Source: Nioella sp. MMSF_3534 (GTDB lineage Bacteria > Pseudomonadota > Alphaproteobacteria > Rhodobacterales > Rhodobacteraceae). Taken from it: a DNA stretch of 50,319 bases. Each line of letters begins with the position of its first letter. The first letter of the stretch is position 1. Shown piece after piece: positions 34,934 to 43,035 of this stretch. Position numbers and translations under genes: made by a program. The notes beneath the pieces are model-generated. The model ran no database searches. It worked only from the letters and a program-made list of their open reading frames with translations, and was not told where the DNA came from. The stretch is from assembly GCF_030732985.1 (NCBI RefSeq), contig NZ_JASHJX010000032.1:1-50319 (forward strand), written 5' to 3'.

Positions 34934-35764
34934 GTGCATTTTTCACGCGGGAAACCAGCCTGGCGGCGGGCAGCCGACAAGGTGGCCCGGTATGCCAAGT
35001 ACGGTGTGATGGCGCCAGTGCTTTCGCAAATTGTCCAGCGCACGGACTGGCTTGACGGGGATGGACCCCCGCCGCGTGTCCTCAACTATTCCGCCGATGG
35101 CGATTTCATCGCCCAGGGAGATGCGCTGGTGCGGGACATCTCGCGGGATATCGAACTGGCTCCCGGGCTCAGGGTGCTCGATATCGGCTGTGGAATAGGG
35201 CGGTTGGCGACGGCGCTTGCCCGTAACCGGCCGGGCATGGATTATACCGGCTTTGACGTTGTGGAATACGGTATCAGGTGGTGCCAAAAGACCATTCCAG
35301 CGGAGGCCGGGCACTACCGCTTCGATCATGTCGACGTGTTCAACCCCTTCTATAACCCGCGCGGGCGGATCGCGCCGGAGGCGTTCAGCTTTCCATACGA
35401 GCCCGCGCGCTTCGATCTGGCGGTTGCAATCTCAGTCTACACGCATCTTCTGGAAGCAGATACGCGACGCTATTTCACCGAGGCCGCGCGCTGCCTCGCG
35501 CCGGGGGGTTATGCCTATTTCACCACTTTCCTGACACCCGACAAGGTGCCCGACGCGGCGCATTTCGCATTTCCTCATCGGATCGGTGCCGCTGCCGTCG
35601 AACGGCTGGAGGAACCCGAGCTTGCGGTTTCCTTCACGCTTGAATTCTGGAAGGACCTGGCTGCCACGGCGGGACTGGAATTGGTGCAGGTCAATGAAGG
35701 CAGCTGGACCGGTGCAACGCGTCCGGATTATCAGGATGTGCTGATATTCCGAAAACCGGCCTGA
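34934..35764 (+). CDS. class I SAM-dependent methyltransferase
   Basis: 276 residues from GTG at 34934. The SAM-binding motif I reads VLDIGCGIGRLATALA, with motif II/IV-like FDLAVAISVYTHL and a post-motif LAPGGYAYFTTF. No membrane segment is seen. It begins 4 bp after clpX, so it is probably co-transcribed, but the ribosome site is weak and the exact start is uncertain. The substrate is not evident; relatives include small-molecule and glycan methyltransferases. A functional link to Clp proteolysis is unproven. Confidence 0.85.
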   Translation: MHFSRGKPAWRRAADKVARYAKYGVMAPVLSQIVQRTDWLDGDGPPPRVLNYSADGDFIAQGDALVRDISRDIELAPGLRVLDIGCGIGRLATALARNRPGMDYTGFDVVEYGIRWCQKTIPAEAGHYRFDHVDVFNPFYNPRGRIAPEAFSFPYEPARFDLAVAISVYTHLLEADTRRYFTEAARCLAPGGYAYFTTFLTPDKVPDAAHFAFPHRIGAAAVERLEEPELAVSFTLEFWKDLAATAGLELVQVNEGSWTGATRPDYQDVLIFRKPA

Positions 35765-35871
35765 TCCGTCCGCTCGATTCTTCGATTCCTCAGGTTTATT
35801 CAGAAATCGACGGGCACTGTGCGGGCAATCAGCCTATCTAGGGGCCACGTTTCCGCGACCCGAGGCCTGCC

Positions 35872-36960
35872 ATGATCCTGCTCGACATTTCCATCCGCGC
35901 TGCCGCCATCGCGCTGGCGCTGCTTAGTGCCACCGCGTTGATGATCGTGCCTCAGACGCGGCCCGTTGGTCGACCCGTTTCGGCGCTGGCTCTGACCATG
36001 GCGGGGTATACGCTGCTGTCGAGCCTCGCCGCGCCCGAATTTCCCCCGGCGATCATCCCGGTGCTGCTGCTGGCCGCAATCTTCGTACCGCTGGCGGTTT
36101 GCTGGCTGGTGGTGACGCTCTTCCTCGACGACCCACGCGACCGGCTGCCGTGGCTGGTGGCGGCGGGGATCGCGGTGGCGCTTGCCATTGCCGGCATCTG
36201 GGTGCCGGGGCTGGAAGTGGCGCGGGGCCTTGTGATGCTGGCCTTCTTCGTGGCGCTGCTTGGCATGGCGATCCGCACCGCGAAGGAGGATCTGGTGGAA
36301 GATCGGCTGAAATTCCGCCCCGCCTTTCTGTCGGCGATCGCCATTCTGGGCGTCTCGATTTCGTCGACCGAACTGATCTTCGGCTATCGTTTCGTGCCCG
36401 ATACGATGACGCTTGCGCAAGGGCTGGCCTTTCTCGCGCTCGCCTTCGCCTATGCTTTGTGGGTGTTGAAGCCCGAGCCCAAGGCCTGCATCTGCTTCAC
36501 CGAACCGGTGAAACCCGCAGCACAAGTGGACCGGCGGGCCGAGGCTGTGGACGGGTCGGTTGTGTCGGCTTTGAAGGCCGCATTGGAGAACGGCATCTGG
36601 CGACGCGAGGGGCTGACCATCGCTGCGCTCGGGGCCGAGATCGGGGTGCCGGAACACCGGTTGCGCGCGGTCATCAACCGGCGGCTCGGCTTTCGCAACT
36701 TTCCGACCTTCATCAACAGCTATCGGATTGCCGCTGCCAAGCAGGTGCTGGCCGATCCCGGCGAGGCACGGCGCACCATTCTGGAGATCGCTTATGATGT
36801 GGGCTTTGCCTCGCTCGGGCCGTTCAACAAGGCCTTCCGCGACCAGACCGGGGAAAGCCCGTCAGAGTTCCGCCGCCGGGCGCTCGATTCCCGCCAACCT
36901 CTCGCTGGTTTCGAAAAATCCCCGTCGCTTTCGGAATCAGAGCGATTGAGGCCGCACTGA
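35872..36960 (+). CDS. membrane-anchored AraC-family regulator (seven-TM type)
   Basis: 362 residues. The N-terminal ~200 residues contain about six to seven hydrophobic segments. The C-terminal ~110 residues carry an AraC-type DNA-binding domain (LTIAALGAEIGVPEHRLRAV and ILEIAYDVGFASLGPFNKAF). This layout of a multi-TM sensor fused to AraC is common in Rhodobacteraceae. The ligand is unknown. A 49-residue secreted peptide gene follows 45 bp later on the same strand. Confidence 0.9.
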   Translation: MILLDISIRAAAIALALLSATALMIVPQTRPVGRPVSALALTMAGYTLLSSLAAPEFPPAIIPVLLLAAIFVPLAVCWLVVTLFLDDPRDRLPWLVAAGIAVALAIAGIWVPGLEVARGLVMLAFFVALLGMAIRTAKEDLVEDRLKFRPAFLSAIAILGVSISSTELIFGYRFVPDTMTLAQGLAFLALAFAYALWVLKPEPKACICFTEPVKPAAQVDRRAEAVDGSVVSALKAALENGIWRREGLTIAALGAEIGVPEHRLRAVINRRLGFRNFPTFINSYRIAAAKQVLADPGEARRTILEIAYDVGFASLGPFNKAFRDQTGESPSEFRRRALDSRQPLAGFEKSPSLSESERLRPH

Positions 36961-37005
36961 CGCCCATCTGGGGGTCATCGCGTTTCATCCAAAGGAGACA
37001 TACCG

Positions 37006-37155
37006 ATGACCAGACTGACCCTCGCCACCCTGATCACCATTGCATCCGTTGCCATGGCCAGCGCGCAGACCATTCCCTTTTTCCCGACCCATTGGCCACA
37101 GCCGGGCAGCTTTGACACCCCGCCCGTCGTGACCCAGGACGATCAGGGGAACTGA
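37006..37155 (+). CDS. small secreted peptide (49 aa)
   Basis: A short gene with ATG at 37006, an AAGGAG ribosome site about 10 bp upstream and TGA at 37153. The product has a clear Sec signal peptide (MTRLTLATLITIASVAMASA, cleaved near Ala-Gln), leaving a mature piece of about 29 residues rich in Pro and aromatic residues (FFPTHWPQPGSF). It lies 45 bp downstream of the AraC gene. I do not recognise the family. It could be a small exported peptide or the ligand of the membrane regulator; that is speculation. Confidence 0.65.
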   Translation: MTRLTLATLITIASVAMASAQTIPFFPTHWPQPGSFDTPPVVTQDDQGN

Positions 37156-37158
37156 CGT

Positions 37159-38148
37159 CTAGCGCAGCCAGAGTTTCTCGCGCTTCAACTGATTGCGGAT
37201 GGCCTGCTCGCGCCGGGGCAGGTTGTCCCGATCAAAGAGCGCGCGGGCCTTGGCGCCCTTGCCCTGATAGATCATGCGCTTCATCGGCTCGTAGCCCTTG
37301 AGCACCTTCTTGACCCAGTTGGGTGCGGCGACTTCCTCCAGCACATCCACCACGCGTTGCTCTTCGCGCGCGTATAGAAGCGGCAGGAAGCGATAGTGAC
37401 AGCTTGCGCGCCCGTCCAGCCAGCCCGGTTCCAGCGCATCCCGCCCGCCGCCGAAGGAATGAATCACCAGGGGCAGGGCGACCTGATCGAGCCAGGGGTC
37501 CATGGTCTGGCAGATGATCTCTTCTGGCGGGTTATCGCGGATCGCGGTGGCGTAATCGAGGAAGCGCGCACCGAAGTCGTGCGGGCATTTGTAGTAGAAG
37601 AACCCGGCGTTGAAATAGAGGTAGCGGCGCCAGTATTCGTCGGGTTGCGTCAGGTCGAGCGCGCTTTCGAAATCCAGCCCGAACCTGTCGTAAAGCGATT
37701 TCCAAATGGCGGTGTAGCCGGGGCCGTAAAGCTCGATCTGTGGCCATGTGCCTTCAACCTTCAGGCTGGCGGAGGGCCGGTCGAAGTCGAAGGGCACCTT
37801 GGTCAGATCGTCGAGGATCAGCGTATCGGTGTCGAAGAAGACGAAAGGCTCGCCCTTGGGCAGGGCCGAGAGCATCTCGATCTTGTTGCCATAGGGGTAG
37901 TCCTTGCCGAAATGCCGGCACTCGAACGGCAGGATTTCGGCCTTCAGCCGGTCCAGCAGTTCCTTCACCCCGGCGTCTCCGATACGCGGATCGCCCTGCC
38001 AGCGGGGGCCGGGCTGCGGTTCCGCGATGTACAGACGCCCCGGAAACCTGGGGTTGGCGGCGCGAAAGCTGGCGGCAAAAAGCGCCGCCTCGTATTGCAG
38101 GCGGCCGTTCTGGCCCACCACAACCACGTTGAACATGTTCTTGGGCAT
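37159..38148 (-). CDS. GT-A fold glycosyltransferase-like protein
   Basis: 329 residues from ATG at 38148 (MPKNMFNVVVVGQNGRLQYE); a GTG at 38163 adds five residues. The metal-binding DXD motif is seen in VFFDTDTLILDD, typical of GT-A nucleotide-sugar transferases, and YNAGFFYY-like sequence (LYFNAGFFYYK) matches GT8-like enzymes. No membrane segment is seen. Donor and acceptor sugars cannot be told. It converges with the small peptide gene (3-bp gap), and the tRNA-Tyr gene lies upstream on the same strand. Confidence 0.82.
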   Translation of the reverse strand: MPKNMFNVVVVGQNGRLQYEAALFAASFRAANPRFPGRLYIAEPQPGPRWQGDPRIGDAGVKELLDRLKAEILPFECRHFGKDYPYGNKIEMLSALPKGEPFVFFDTDTLILDDLTKVPFDFDRPSASLKVEGTWPQIELYGPGYTAIWKSLYDRFGLDFESALDLTQPDEYWRRYLYFNAGFFYYKCPHDFGARFLDYATAIRDNPPEEIICQTMDPWLDQVALPLVIHSFGGGRDALEPGWLDGRASCHYRFLPLLYAREEQRVVDVLEEVAAPNWVKKVLKGYEPMKRMIYQGKGAKARALFDRDNLPRREQAIRNQLKREKLWLR

Positions 38149-38339
38149 ACTGCTCGGCACCACCGCTTGTCGATTGGGGGCAGTCTAGCGTCAGAGACCG
38201 GGCTGAACCAGCCTTGCAATCGGGCTTTTCCCGTCTCCATCGCGTCGCAATCCTGTCAGGTGGACGACAGGCAACGATCCGCCCGGCACTGTCCATGGCG
38301 CGTCGATTGCAAAAAATCTTGTGCGGATCGGAGGGGGAA

Positions 38340-38424
38340 TGGTGGGCGACCCTGGAATCGAACCAGGCATGGGTGTTCCCCGGCGGAGTTACAGTCCGCT
38401 GCCGCACCTTGCAGCACGTCGCCC
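38340..38424 (-). tRNA. tRNA-Tyr (anticodon GTA)
   Basis: Minus-strand cloverleaf of 85 nt with encoded CCA. The acceptor GGGCGAC pairs with GTCGCCC. The anticodon arm is GCGGA-CTGTAAC-TCCGC with anticodon GTA. A long class II variable arm follows, and the T arm is CCTGG-TTCGATT-CCAGG. The long variable arm plus GTA identifies tyrosine. Confidence 0.95.
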
Positions 38425-38568
38425 TTGCTTTCGGTTCTTCAACCGAATGCCGGGTGGGGATAATCTGCCCGGTCAGGGGCGTCAAGATGAAAATCGGCCA
38501 AAAACCGGACTTGCCTTTGCATCCTCCGGCGGCGTAGCTGCCCTGCAAGTCATGAAGGAGACCGGACC

Positions 38569-39354
38569 GTGAAGAAACCGACATGGGTGATCGAGAAGGA
38601 ACGCGCCAAGCGGGCCTCTGCTGCGGAAACCGTCTGGCTGTTCGGGCTGCATGCGGTGCGCGATGCGCTGATGAATCCGGCGCGCGAAAAGCTGCGGCTG
38701 GTGGTGACGAAGAATGCCGCCGACCGTCTGGCCGATGCGATTCCCGGTGCGGGGCTGGAGCCTGAGATTGCCGATCCGCGCAAGTTTCCGGTGCCGCTCG
38801 ATCCCGGATCGGTGCATCAGGGGGCGGCGCTGGAGGTGAAGGCGCTGGACTGGGGCCGGTTGTCCGATCTTTGCGAACCGGGGCAGGCCTCGCCGCGTCT
38901 TTTGCTGCTCGATCGGGTCACCGATCCGCACAATGTGGGTGCGATCCTGCGCTCGGCCGAGGTGTTCGGCGCGCGGGCTGTCATCGCCCCGCATCGCCAT
39001 TCCGCCCCCGAAACCGGGGCCCTGGCCAAGACCGCCTCGGGCGCGCTCGAACGCCAGCCCTATCTGCGGGTAAAGAACCTGGGCGATGCGATGCAGGAGC
39101 TGCAGAAAATGGGCTACACGCTGGTCGGTCTGGCGGGCGAAGGCGAGGAAGTGATCGACGATCTGGCCCCCGATCTGGCGGGCCGCCCGGTGGCCCTGGC
39201 TCTTGGGGCCGAAGGGCCGGGCCTGCGCGCGCGCACGCGCGAATTGTGCGACCATCTGGTTCGGATTCCCTTCGCGGGCGAATTTGGCTCTCTCAACGTC
39301 TCGAATGCGGCGGCTGTGTCCCTATATGCAATGACACGCAACCCGGAGAGCTGA
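38569..39354 (+). CDS. rlmB: 23S rRNA (guanosine-2'-O)-methyltransferase RlmB (SpoU/TrmH family)
   Basis: 261 residues from GTG at 38569 with AAGGAGA upstream. An N-terminal L30e-like substrate-binding domain (about 20-95, WLFGLHAVRDALMNP) precedes the SPOUT knot domain. Knot motifs are LLLLDRVTDPHNVGAILRSA (motif 1), LALGAEGPGLRART (motif 2) and FGSLNVSNAAAVSLY (motif 3). This is the RlmB layout, which methylates a guanosine in the peptidyl-transferase region of 23S rRNA; a related tRNA target is possible. The zinc-ribbon gene starts right after the stop codon. Confidence 0.93.
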   Translation: MKKPTWVIEKERAKRASAAETVWLFGLHAVRDALMNPAREKLRLVVTKNAADRLADAIPGAGLEPEIADPRKFPVPLDPGSVHQGAALEVKALDWGRLSDLCEPGQASPRLLLLDRVTDPHNVGAILRSAEVFGARAVIAPHRHSAPETGALAKTASGALERQPYLRVKNLGDAMQELQKMGYTLVGLAGEGEEVIDDLAPDLAGRPVALALGAEGPGLRARTRELCDHLVRIPFAGEFGSLNVSNAAAVSLYAMTRNPES

Positions 39355-39651
39355 ATGACCACCAAGATCGCCACATGCTGTTACTGCGGCACCAGAACCG
39401 CCCTGCGGCTGACGGCGCGCGGCGGGCATGAACTGGCCTGCGGAAACTGCGGCGCGCCATTGCATGAGATGAAGGCCCTGCGCGAGGACCGCCCCCGCCC
39501 GCCAAAGCGCGCTGCCCCGGCGCCCGCCGCCTATCGCGATCATCACAGGCCCTACAGGGGCAAGAAGAAAAAGAAGCCCAAGCGGCGCAAGTCGATGTGG
39601 TCCGAGATGCTGGAAGACGCGTTCGACTTCGTCGAGGATATTTTCGACTGA
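39355..39651 (+). CDS. small zinc-ribbon protein
   Basis: 98 residues. Two CXXC pairs, CCYCG and CGNC, form a likely zinc ribbon in residues 8-33. A basic Lys/Arg-rich stretch (RGKKKKKPKRRK) and an acidic amphipathic C-terminus (MLEDAFDFVEDIFD) follow. The ATG directly adjoins the rlmB stop, so it is translationally coupled to an rRNA methyltransferase; a nucleic-acid-binding or ribosome-related role is possible. I know no established function. Confidence 0.8.
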   Translation: MTTKIATCCYCGTRTALRLTARGGHELACGNCGAPLHEMKALREDRPRPPKRAAPAPAAYRDHHRPYRGKKKKKPKRRKSMWSEMLEDAFDFVEDIFD

Positions 39652-39731
39652 CATTCGATCACGCTTGCGTCAGGGGGCTTTTCCGGCAGCGCGAAGATGG
39701 CAATCTTGGGGGAGCTTCCAAGGAGACTCCC

Positions 39732-40184
39732 ATGATCCGCCGCCGCACCGCCCTGACGTTTCTTGCAGCCGCTCCCTTGTCTTTGCAGGTTGGCGCGGCA
39801 TTTGCCTCCTCGCCACCCGTTTTTGCCTCGGCTGGTGTGGCCATCAACGGCACGGATCCCGTTGCCTATTTCGATGCCGGGGAACCGGTTGCGGGACAGG
39901 CAGGTTATGCGGTTGACTGGAACGGCGCGCGCTGGCTGTTCAGCTCTGCGGTCAATCGCGACAGGTTTGCCACTGACCCAATGGCATTTGCCCCCGCCTA
40001 TGGCGGCTACTGTGCCTGGGCGGCGTCTCGTGGCTATGTCGCCGACACGGTGCCGGAGGCCTGGACGATCCATGCGGGGCGGCTGTTCCTGAATGCGTCG
40101 CTGCGCATCCGGCGCCGGTGGGAACGCGACATTGCGGGCAATGTTGCATTGGCGGACGCGAATTGGCCTGCGATTCTGGGGTAG
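39732..40184 (+). CDS. YHS domain-containing exported protein
   Basis: 150 residues. A Tat/Sec-like leader begins MIRRRTALTFLAAAPLSL; the start has an AAGGAG site. The mature part is a YHS-type metal-binding fold: GVAINGTDPVAYFDAGEPV, then AVDWNGARWLFSSAVNRDRF and YGGYCAWAASRGY. The region is typical of periplasmic YHS proteins common in alphaproteobacteria. It probably binds a metal such as copper, but no partner gene is adjacent. Confidence 0.88.
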   Translation: MIRRRTALTFLAAAPLSLQVGAAFASSPPVFASAGVAINGTDPVAYFDAGEPVAGQAGYAVDWNGARWLFSSAVNRDRFATDPMAFAPAYGGYCAWAASRGYVADTVPEAWTIHAGRLFLNASLRIRRRWERDIAGNVALADANWPAILG

Positions 40185-40308
40185 ACACTATTTTCAATCA
40201 CTTTTTCGTTCCACCCCTTTAAATGTGTCAGGAAGTTGCTAAATTACAACGTATGGCGCACGGTTCGGAACACCGAAAGCGCCCATCACTGTCCCTCGTT
40301 CCGCACTT

Positions 40309-40345
40309 GGCGCCTGTAGCGAAATCCCGCTGCGGGCGCCTTTTT
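40309..40345 (+). terminator. strong intrinsic terminator before the CoA-binding gene
   Basis: Positions 40309-40321 pair with 40328-40340 (13 bp including two G-U) around a six-base loop, followed by five T (40341-40345). It lies 125 bp past the YHS stop and just before the next gene, so it ends either the YHS transcript or a separate short RNA. Confidence 0.85.
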
Positions 40346-40365
40346 CTTGTGCTAGGGCTGCGCCC

Positions 40366-40839
40366 ATGACAACGAATCCCTCCGATGATCTTTTGCGCAG
40401 GATCCTGCGCAGCACCAAAACCATCGCCTGCGTGGGCGTGTCGCCCAACCCGGTGCGGCCATCGCATTACGTGGGGCGCTACCTGAAGCTGAAAGGCTTC
40501 AGGGTGATCCCGGTGAATCCGGGCCATGCGGGGCGCACCCTGTTCGGGGCGACGGTCGTGGCGTCCCTGTCCGAGATCGAGGGGTCGGTCGACATGGTCG
40601 ATATCTTCCGCCGGTCGGAGTCCGTGCCGCCGATTGTCGACGAGGCGTTGGACCGGTTTCCGGGCCTCAAGACGATCTGGATGCAGATCGGGGTGCAGCA
40701 TGCGGAAGCCGCGGCAAAGGCGGAGGCGCGGGGGGTGCAGGTGATCCAGAACCGCTGCCCCAAGATCGAGTATCAGCGGCTTTTTGGCGAGCTGCGGATG
40801 GGCGGGTTCAATACCGGGATCATCAGTTCCAAGCTTTGA
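40366..40839 (+). CDS. CoA-binding domain protein (YccU-like)
   Basis: 157 residues of the CoA-binding Rossmann family. Characteristic segments are TIACVGVSPNPVRPSHYVGR near the N-terminus, VDMVDIFRRSESVPPIVDEA in the middle and IWMQIGVQHAEAAAKAEARG towards the end. Stand-alone CoA-binding proteins of this size resemble the N-part of succinyl-CoA synthetase alpha; their cellular role is poorly known. It starts 20 bp after a strong terminator. Confidence 0.9.
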   Translation: MTTNPSDDLLRRILRSTKTIACVGVSPNPVRPSHYVGRYLKLKGFRVIPVNPGHAGRTLFGATVVASLSEIEGSVDMVDIFRRSESVPPIVDEALDRFPGLKTIWMQIGVQHAEAAAKAEARGVQVIQNRCPKIEYQRLFGELRMGGFNTGIISSKL

Positions 40840-40968
40840 ACGCCAAGGGCGCAGCCTGATATGTCGTCTTCGAAGCCGCACCACCTCGGTCCGTCGTCCG
40901 GCAGAAAACCTTTTCTCGATTGGTAGCAGCCGTTAGGCTAGGCGCACACCATGCAAGCAGGAGCGCCA

Positions 40969-41892
40969 ATGTCTACCTCTCGCCACAGCACGCCCGAGGG
41001 GCCGATACTGCACTGGGTCGGGTTGGAAACCGATCTGATCTTTTCCAGAGGAATCGACCTGCCCGGTTTCGCCTCCTATCCGCTGCTGGATGATCCCGAA
41101 ACGCACGAAATGCTGCGCGGCGACTATCAGGCTTTGGCCGATTTCGCTCGCGAAGAAGGCGTCTGCATTATGCTGGATGCTCTTACCTGGGTGGCCAGCC
41201 GGGACCGAGGACGAGAGCTAGGTTATTCGCCGGAAAGGCTGGCAGAAAGCAACCGGAAGGCCGTTCGTTTGATCACTGAAGTGCGTGACGCCAACCCGGA
41301 TGCAAACCTGATCCTTTCGGGGCAGATGGGTCCGAGAGGCGATGGCTATGAAGTAGGTGATCAGATGACGGTTGCTGAAGCCGAGACCTTTCACGGGGAG
41401 CAGATGGGCGTGCTTTCAGAAGCCGGAGTGGAACTGGTAAACGCGTTTACCATGACTTACGCGGCGGAGGCAGCTGGTATCGCGCGAGCAGCAAGGGCGC
41501 GGGGCATTCCCGTGGTGATTGCTTTTACAGTGGAAACCGACGGACGCCTGCCCGACGGAACGAACCTGGCCGACGCAATTGAACAGGTAGATGCTACAAG
41601 CGAAAGCTATCCTTCCTACTTCCTCGTCAACTGTGCGCACCCTGAGCATTTGGCCCCGGCCCTTGACGGTGACGTGCGCCTAAACCGACTTGCGGGACTA
41701 GTCAGCAATGCCTCGCGCTGTAGTCACGAAGAGTTGGATAATGCCGAGGAGCTTGACGCAGGTGATCCAGAGGAGCTGGGTCAACAGATTGGTGACCTTG
41801 CCCGTGCTAATCCGAATTTCCGTGTCTTCGGCGGTTGTTGTGGAACGGATTTCCGGCATCTGCGGGCCATGGCGCGCAACCTTAAAGAATAG
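40969..41892 (+). CDS. homocysteine S-methyltransferase family protein
   Basis: 307 residues from ATG at 40969, preferred over an ATG at 40951 because AGGAG sits 6 bp before it. The zinc-binding motifs are a Cys in FLVNCAHPEH and a Cys-Cys pair in FGGCCGTDFRHLRA, as in MmuM/BHMT-type enzymes. It would transfer a methyl group from a methylated donor (for example S-methylmethionine) to homocysteine. Codon choice looks less GC-rich than in neighbours, hinting at acquisition. It ends 3 bp from the convergent hisE stop. Confidence 0.88.
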   Translation: MSTSRHSTPEGPILHWVGLETDLIFSRGIDLPGFASYPLLDDPETHEMLRGDYQALADFAREEGVCIMLDALTWVASRDRGRELGYSPERLAESNRKAVRLITEVRDANPDANLILSGQMGPRGDGYEVGDQMTVAEAETFHGEQMGVLSEAGVELVNAFTMTYAAEAAGIARAARARGIPVVIAFTVETDGRLPDGTNLADAIEQVDATSESYPSYFLVNCAHPEHLAPALDGDVRLNRLAGLVSNASRCSHEELDNAEELDAGDPEELGQQIGDLARANPNFRVFGGCCGTDFRHLRAMARNLKE

Positions 41893-41895
41893 GCC

Positions 41896-42204
41896 TCAGC
41901 GGTTTGCTTTCTCAGCAATACCGGACATGCCCTCGCGCCGCTCCAACTCCGCCAGCACATCCGCCAGCGTCACGTCACGTGCCGCCAGCATGACCAGCAG
42001 GTGATAGAGCACATCCGCCGCCTCCGAGGTCAGCCGCTCCCGGTCGCCTTTTACCGCTTCGATGATCGCCTCGACGGCCTCTTCCCCGAATTTCTCGGCG
42101 CATTTCTCCGGTCCCTTGGCCAGCAGCTTCGCGGTCCAGGAGCTGTCTGGATCGGCCCCTTTGCGGGCCTCGATCGTGGCGGCAAGGCGGGAAAGTGTGG
42201 TCAT
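41896..42204 (-). CDS. hisE: phosphoribosyl-ATP pyrophosphatase
   Basis: 102 residues, normal for HisE. Hydrolyses phosphoribosyl-ATP to phosphoribosyl-AMP, the second step of histidine synthesis. MazG-like helical motif: [17 protein letters not shown] then [16 protein letters not shown]. The start overlaps the hisF stop by 4 bp (ATGA). It is the last gene of the hisA-Hint-hisF-hisE stretch. It is monofunctional, with no HisI domain. Confidence 0.96.
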   Translation of the reverse strand: MTTLSRLAATIEARKGADPDSSWTAKLLAKGPEKCAEKFGEEAVEAIIEAVKGDRERLTSEAADVLYHLLVMLAARDVTLADVLAELERREGMSGIAEKANR

Positions 42205-42962
42205 GAGAGCCTCACGGGGATACCGGCGGCAGCCATATGGGCCTTGGCCTCGGCAATGGTGTAATCGCCGAAATGGAAGATCGAGGCGGCCAGAACGGCC
42301 GACGCCCCGCCAATCGTCACGCCTTCGACGAGGTGATCAAGATTGCCGACGCCGCCAGAGGCGATCACCGGCACCGGCACCGCATCGGAAATCGCGCGCG
42401 TCAAAGGCAGGTTGAAGCCTGCCCGCGTGCCGTCGCGGTCCATCGAGGTCAGCAGGATTTCGCCCGCGCCCTTTGCCACGACCGTGCGCGCGAATTCCAC
42501 CGCGTCGATGCCGGTCGCCTTGCGCCCGCCATGGGTGAAGATCTCCCATTTGCCGGGCGATACGGTCTTGGCGTCGATGGCCACGACGATGCACTGGCTG
42601 CCGAACTTGTCCGCCGCGCGCGCCACAACGTCGGGGTCGGCCACGGCGGCGGAGTTGAAGCTGACCTTGTCGGCGCCCGCCAGCAGCAGGTTGCGCACAT
42701 CCTCGACCGTGCGAACCCCGCCGCCGATGGTCAGCGGCATGAAGCACTGTTCCGCCGTGCGCGTGGCAAGGTCATACATGGTGCCGCGGTTTTCATGGGT
42801 CGCGTGGATGTCGAGGAAGCAGAGCTCATCCGCGCCCGCCGCATCATAGGCGCGCGCCGATTCCACCGGGTCGCCGGCGTCGATCAGGTCCACGAAGTTG
42901 ACCCCCTTCACCACGCGCCCGTCGGCCACGTCGAGGCAGGGGATGATGCGGGTTTTCAGCAT
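42201..42962 (-). CDS. hisF: imidazole glycerol phosphate synthase, cyclase subunit
   Basis: 253 residues from ATG at 42962 ([20 protein letters not shown]), the usual HisF length. TIM barrel with catalytic Asp near each half: [11 protein letters not shown] and [15 protein letters not shown]. Phosphate-binding glycines are in [12 protein letters not shown] and [11 protein letters not shown]. It pairs with HisH, which supplies ammonia from glutamine. The Hint protein gene lies 73 bp upstream, between hisA and hisF, and hisE overlaps downstream. Confidence 0.97.
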   Translation of the reverse strand: MLKTRIIPCLDVADGRVVKGVNFVDLIDAGDPVESARAYDAAGADELCFLDIHATHENRGTMYDLATRTAEQCFMPLTIGGGVRTVEDVRNLLLAGADKVSFNSAAVADPDVVARAADKFGSQCIVVAIDAKTVSPGKWEIFTHGGRKATGIDAVEFARTVVAKGAGEILLTSMDRDGTRAGFNLPLTRAISDAVPVPVIASGGVGNLDHLVEGVTIGGASAVLAASIFHFGDYTIAEAKAHMAAAGIPVRLS

Positions 42963-43035
42963 GTCTGGGGTCCGGGTGAAGGATGTTCCGACCGTCTTAG
43001 GCGGCACCGGCGCGGAATGCAAACCGAAGCGACGA

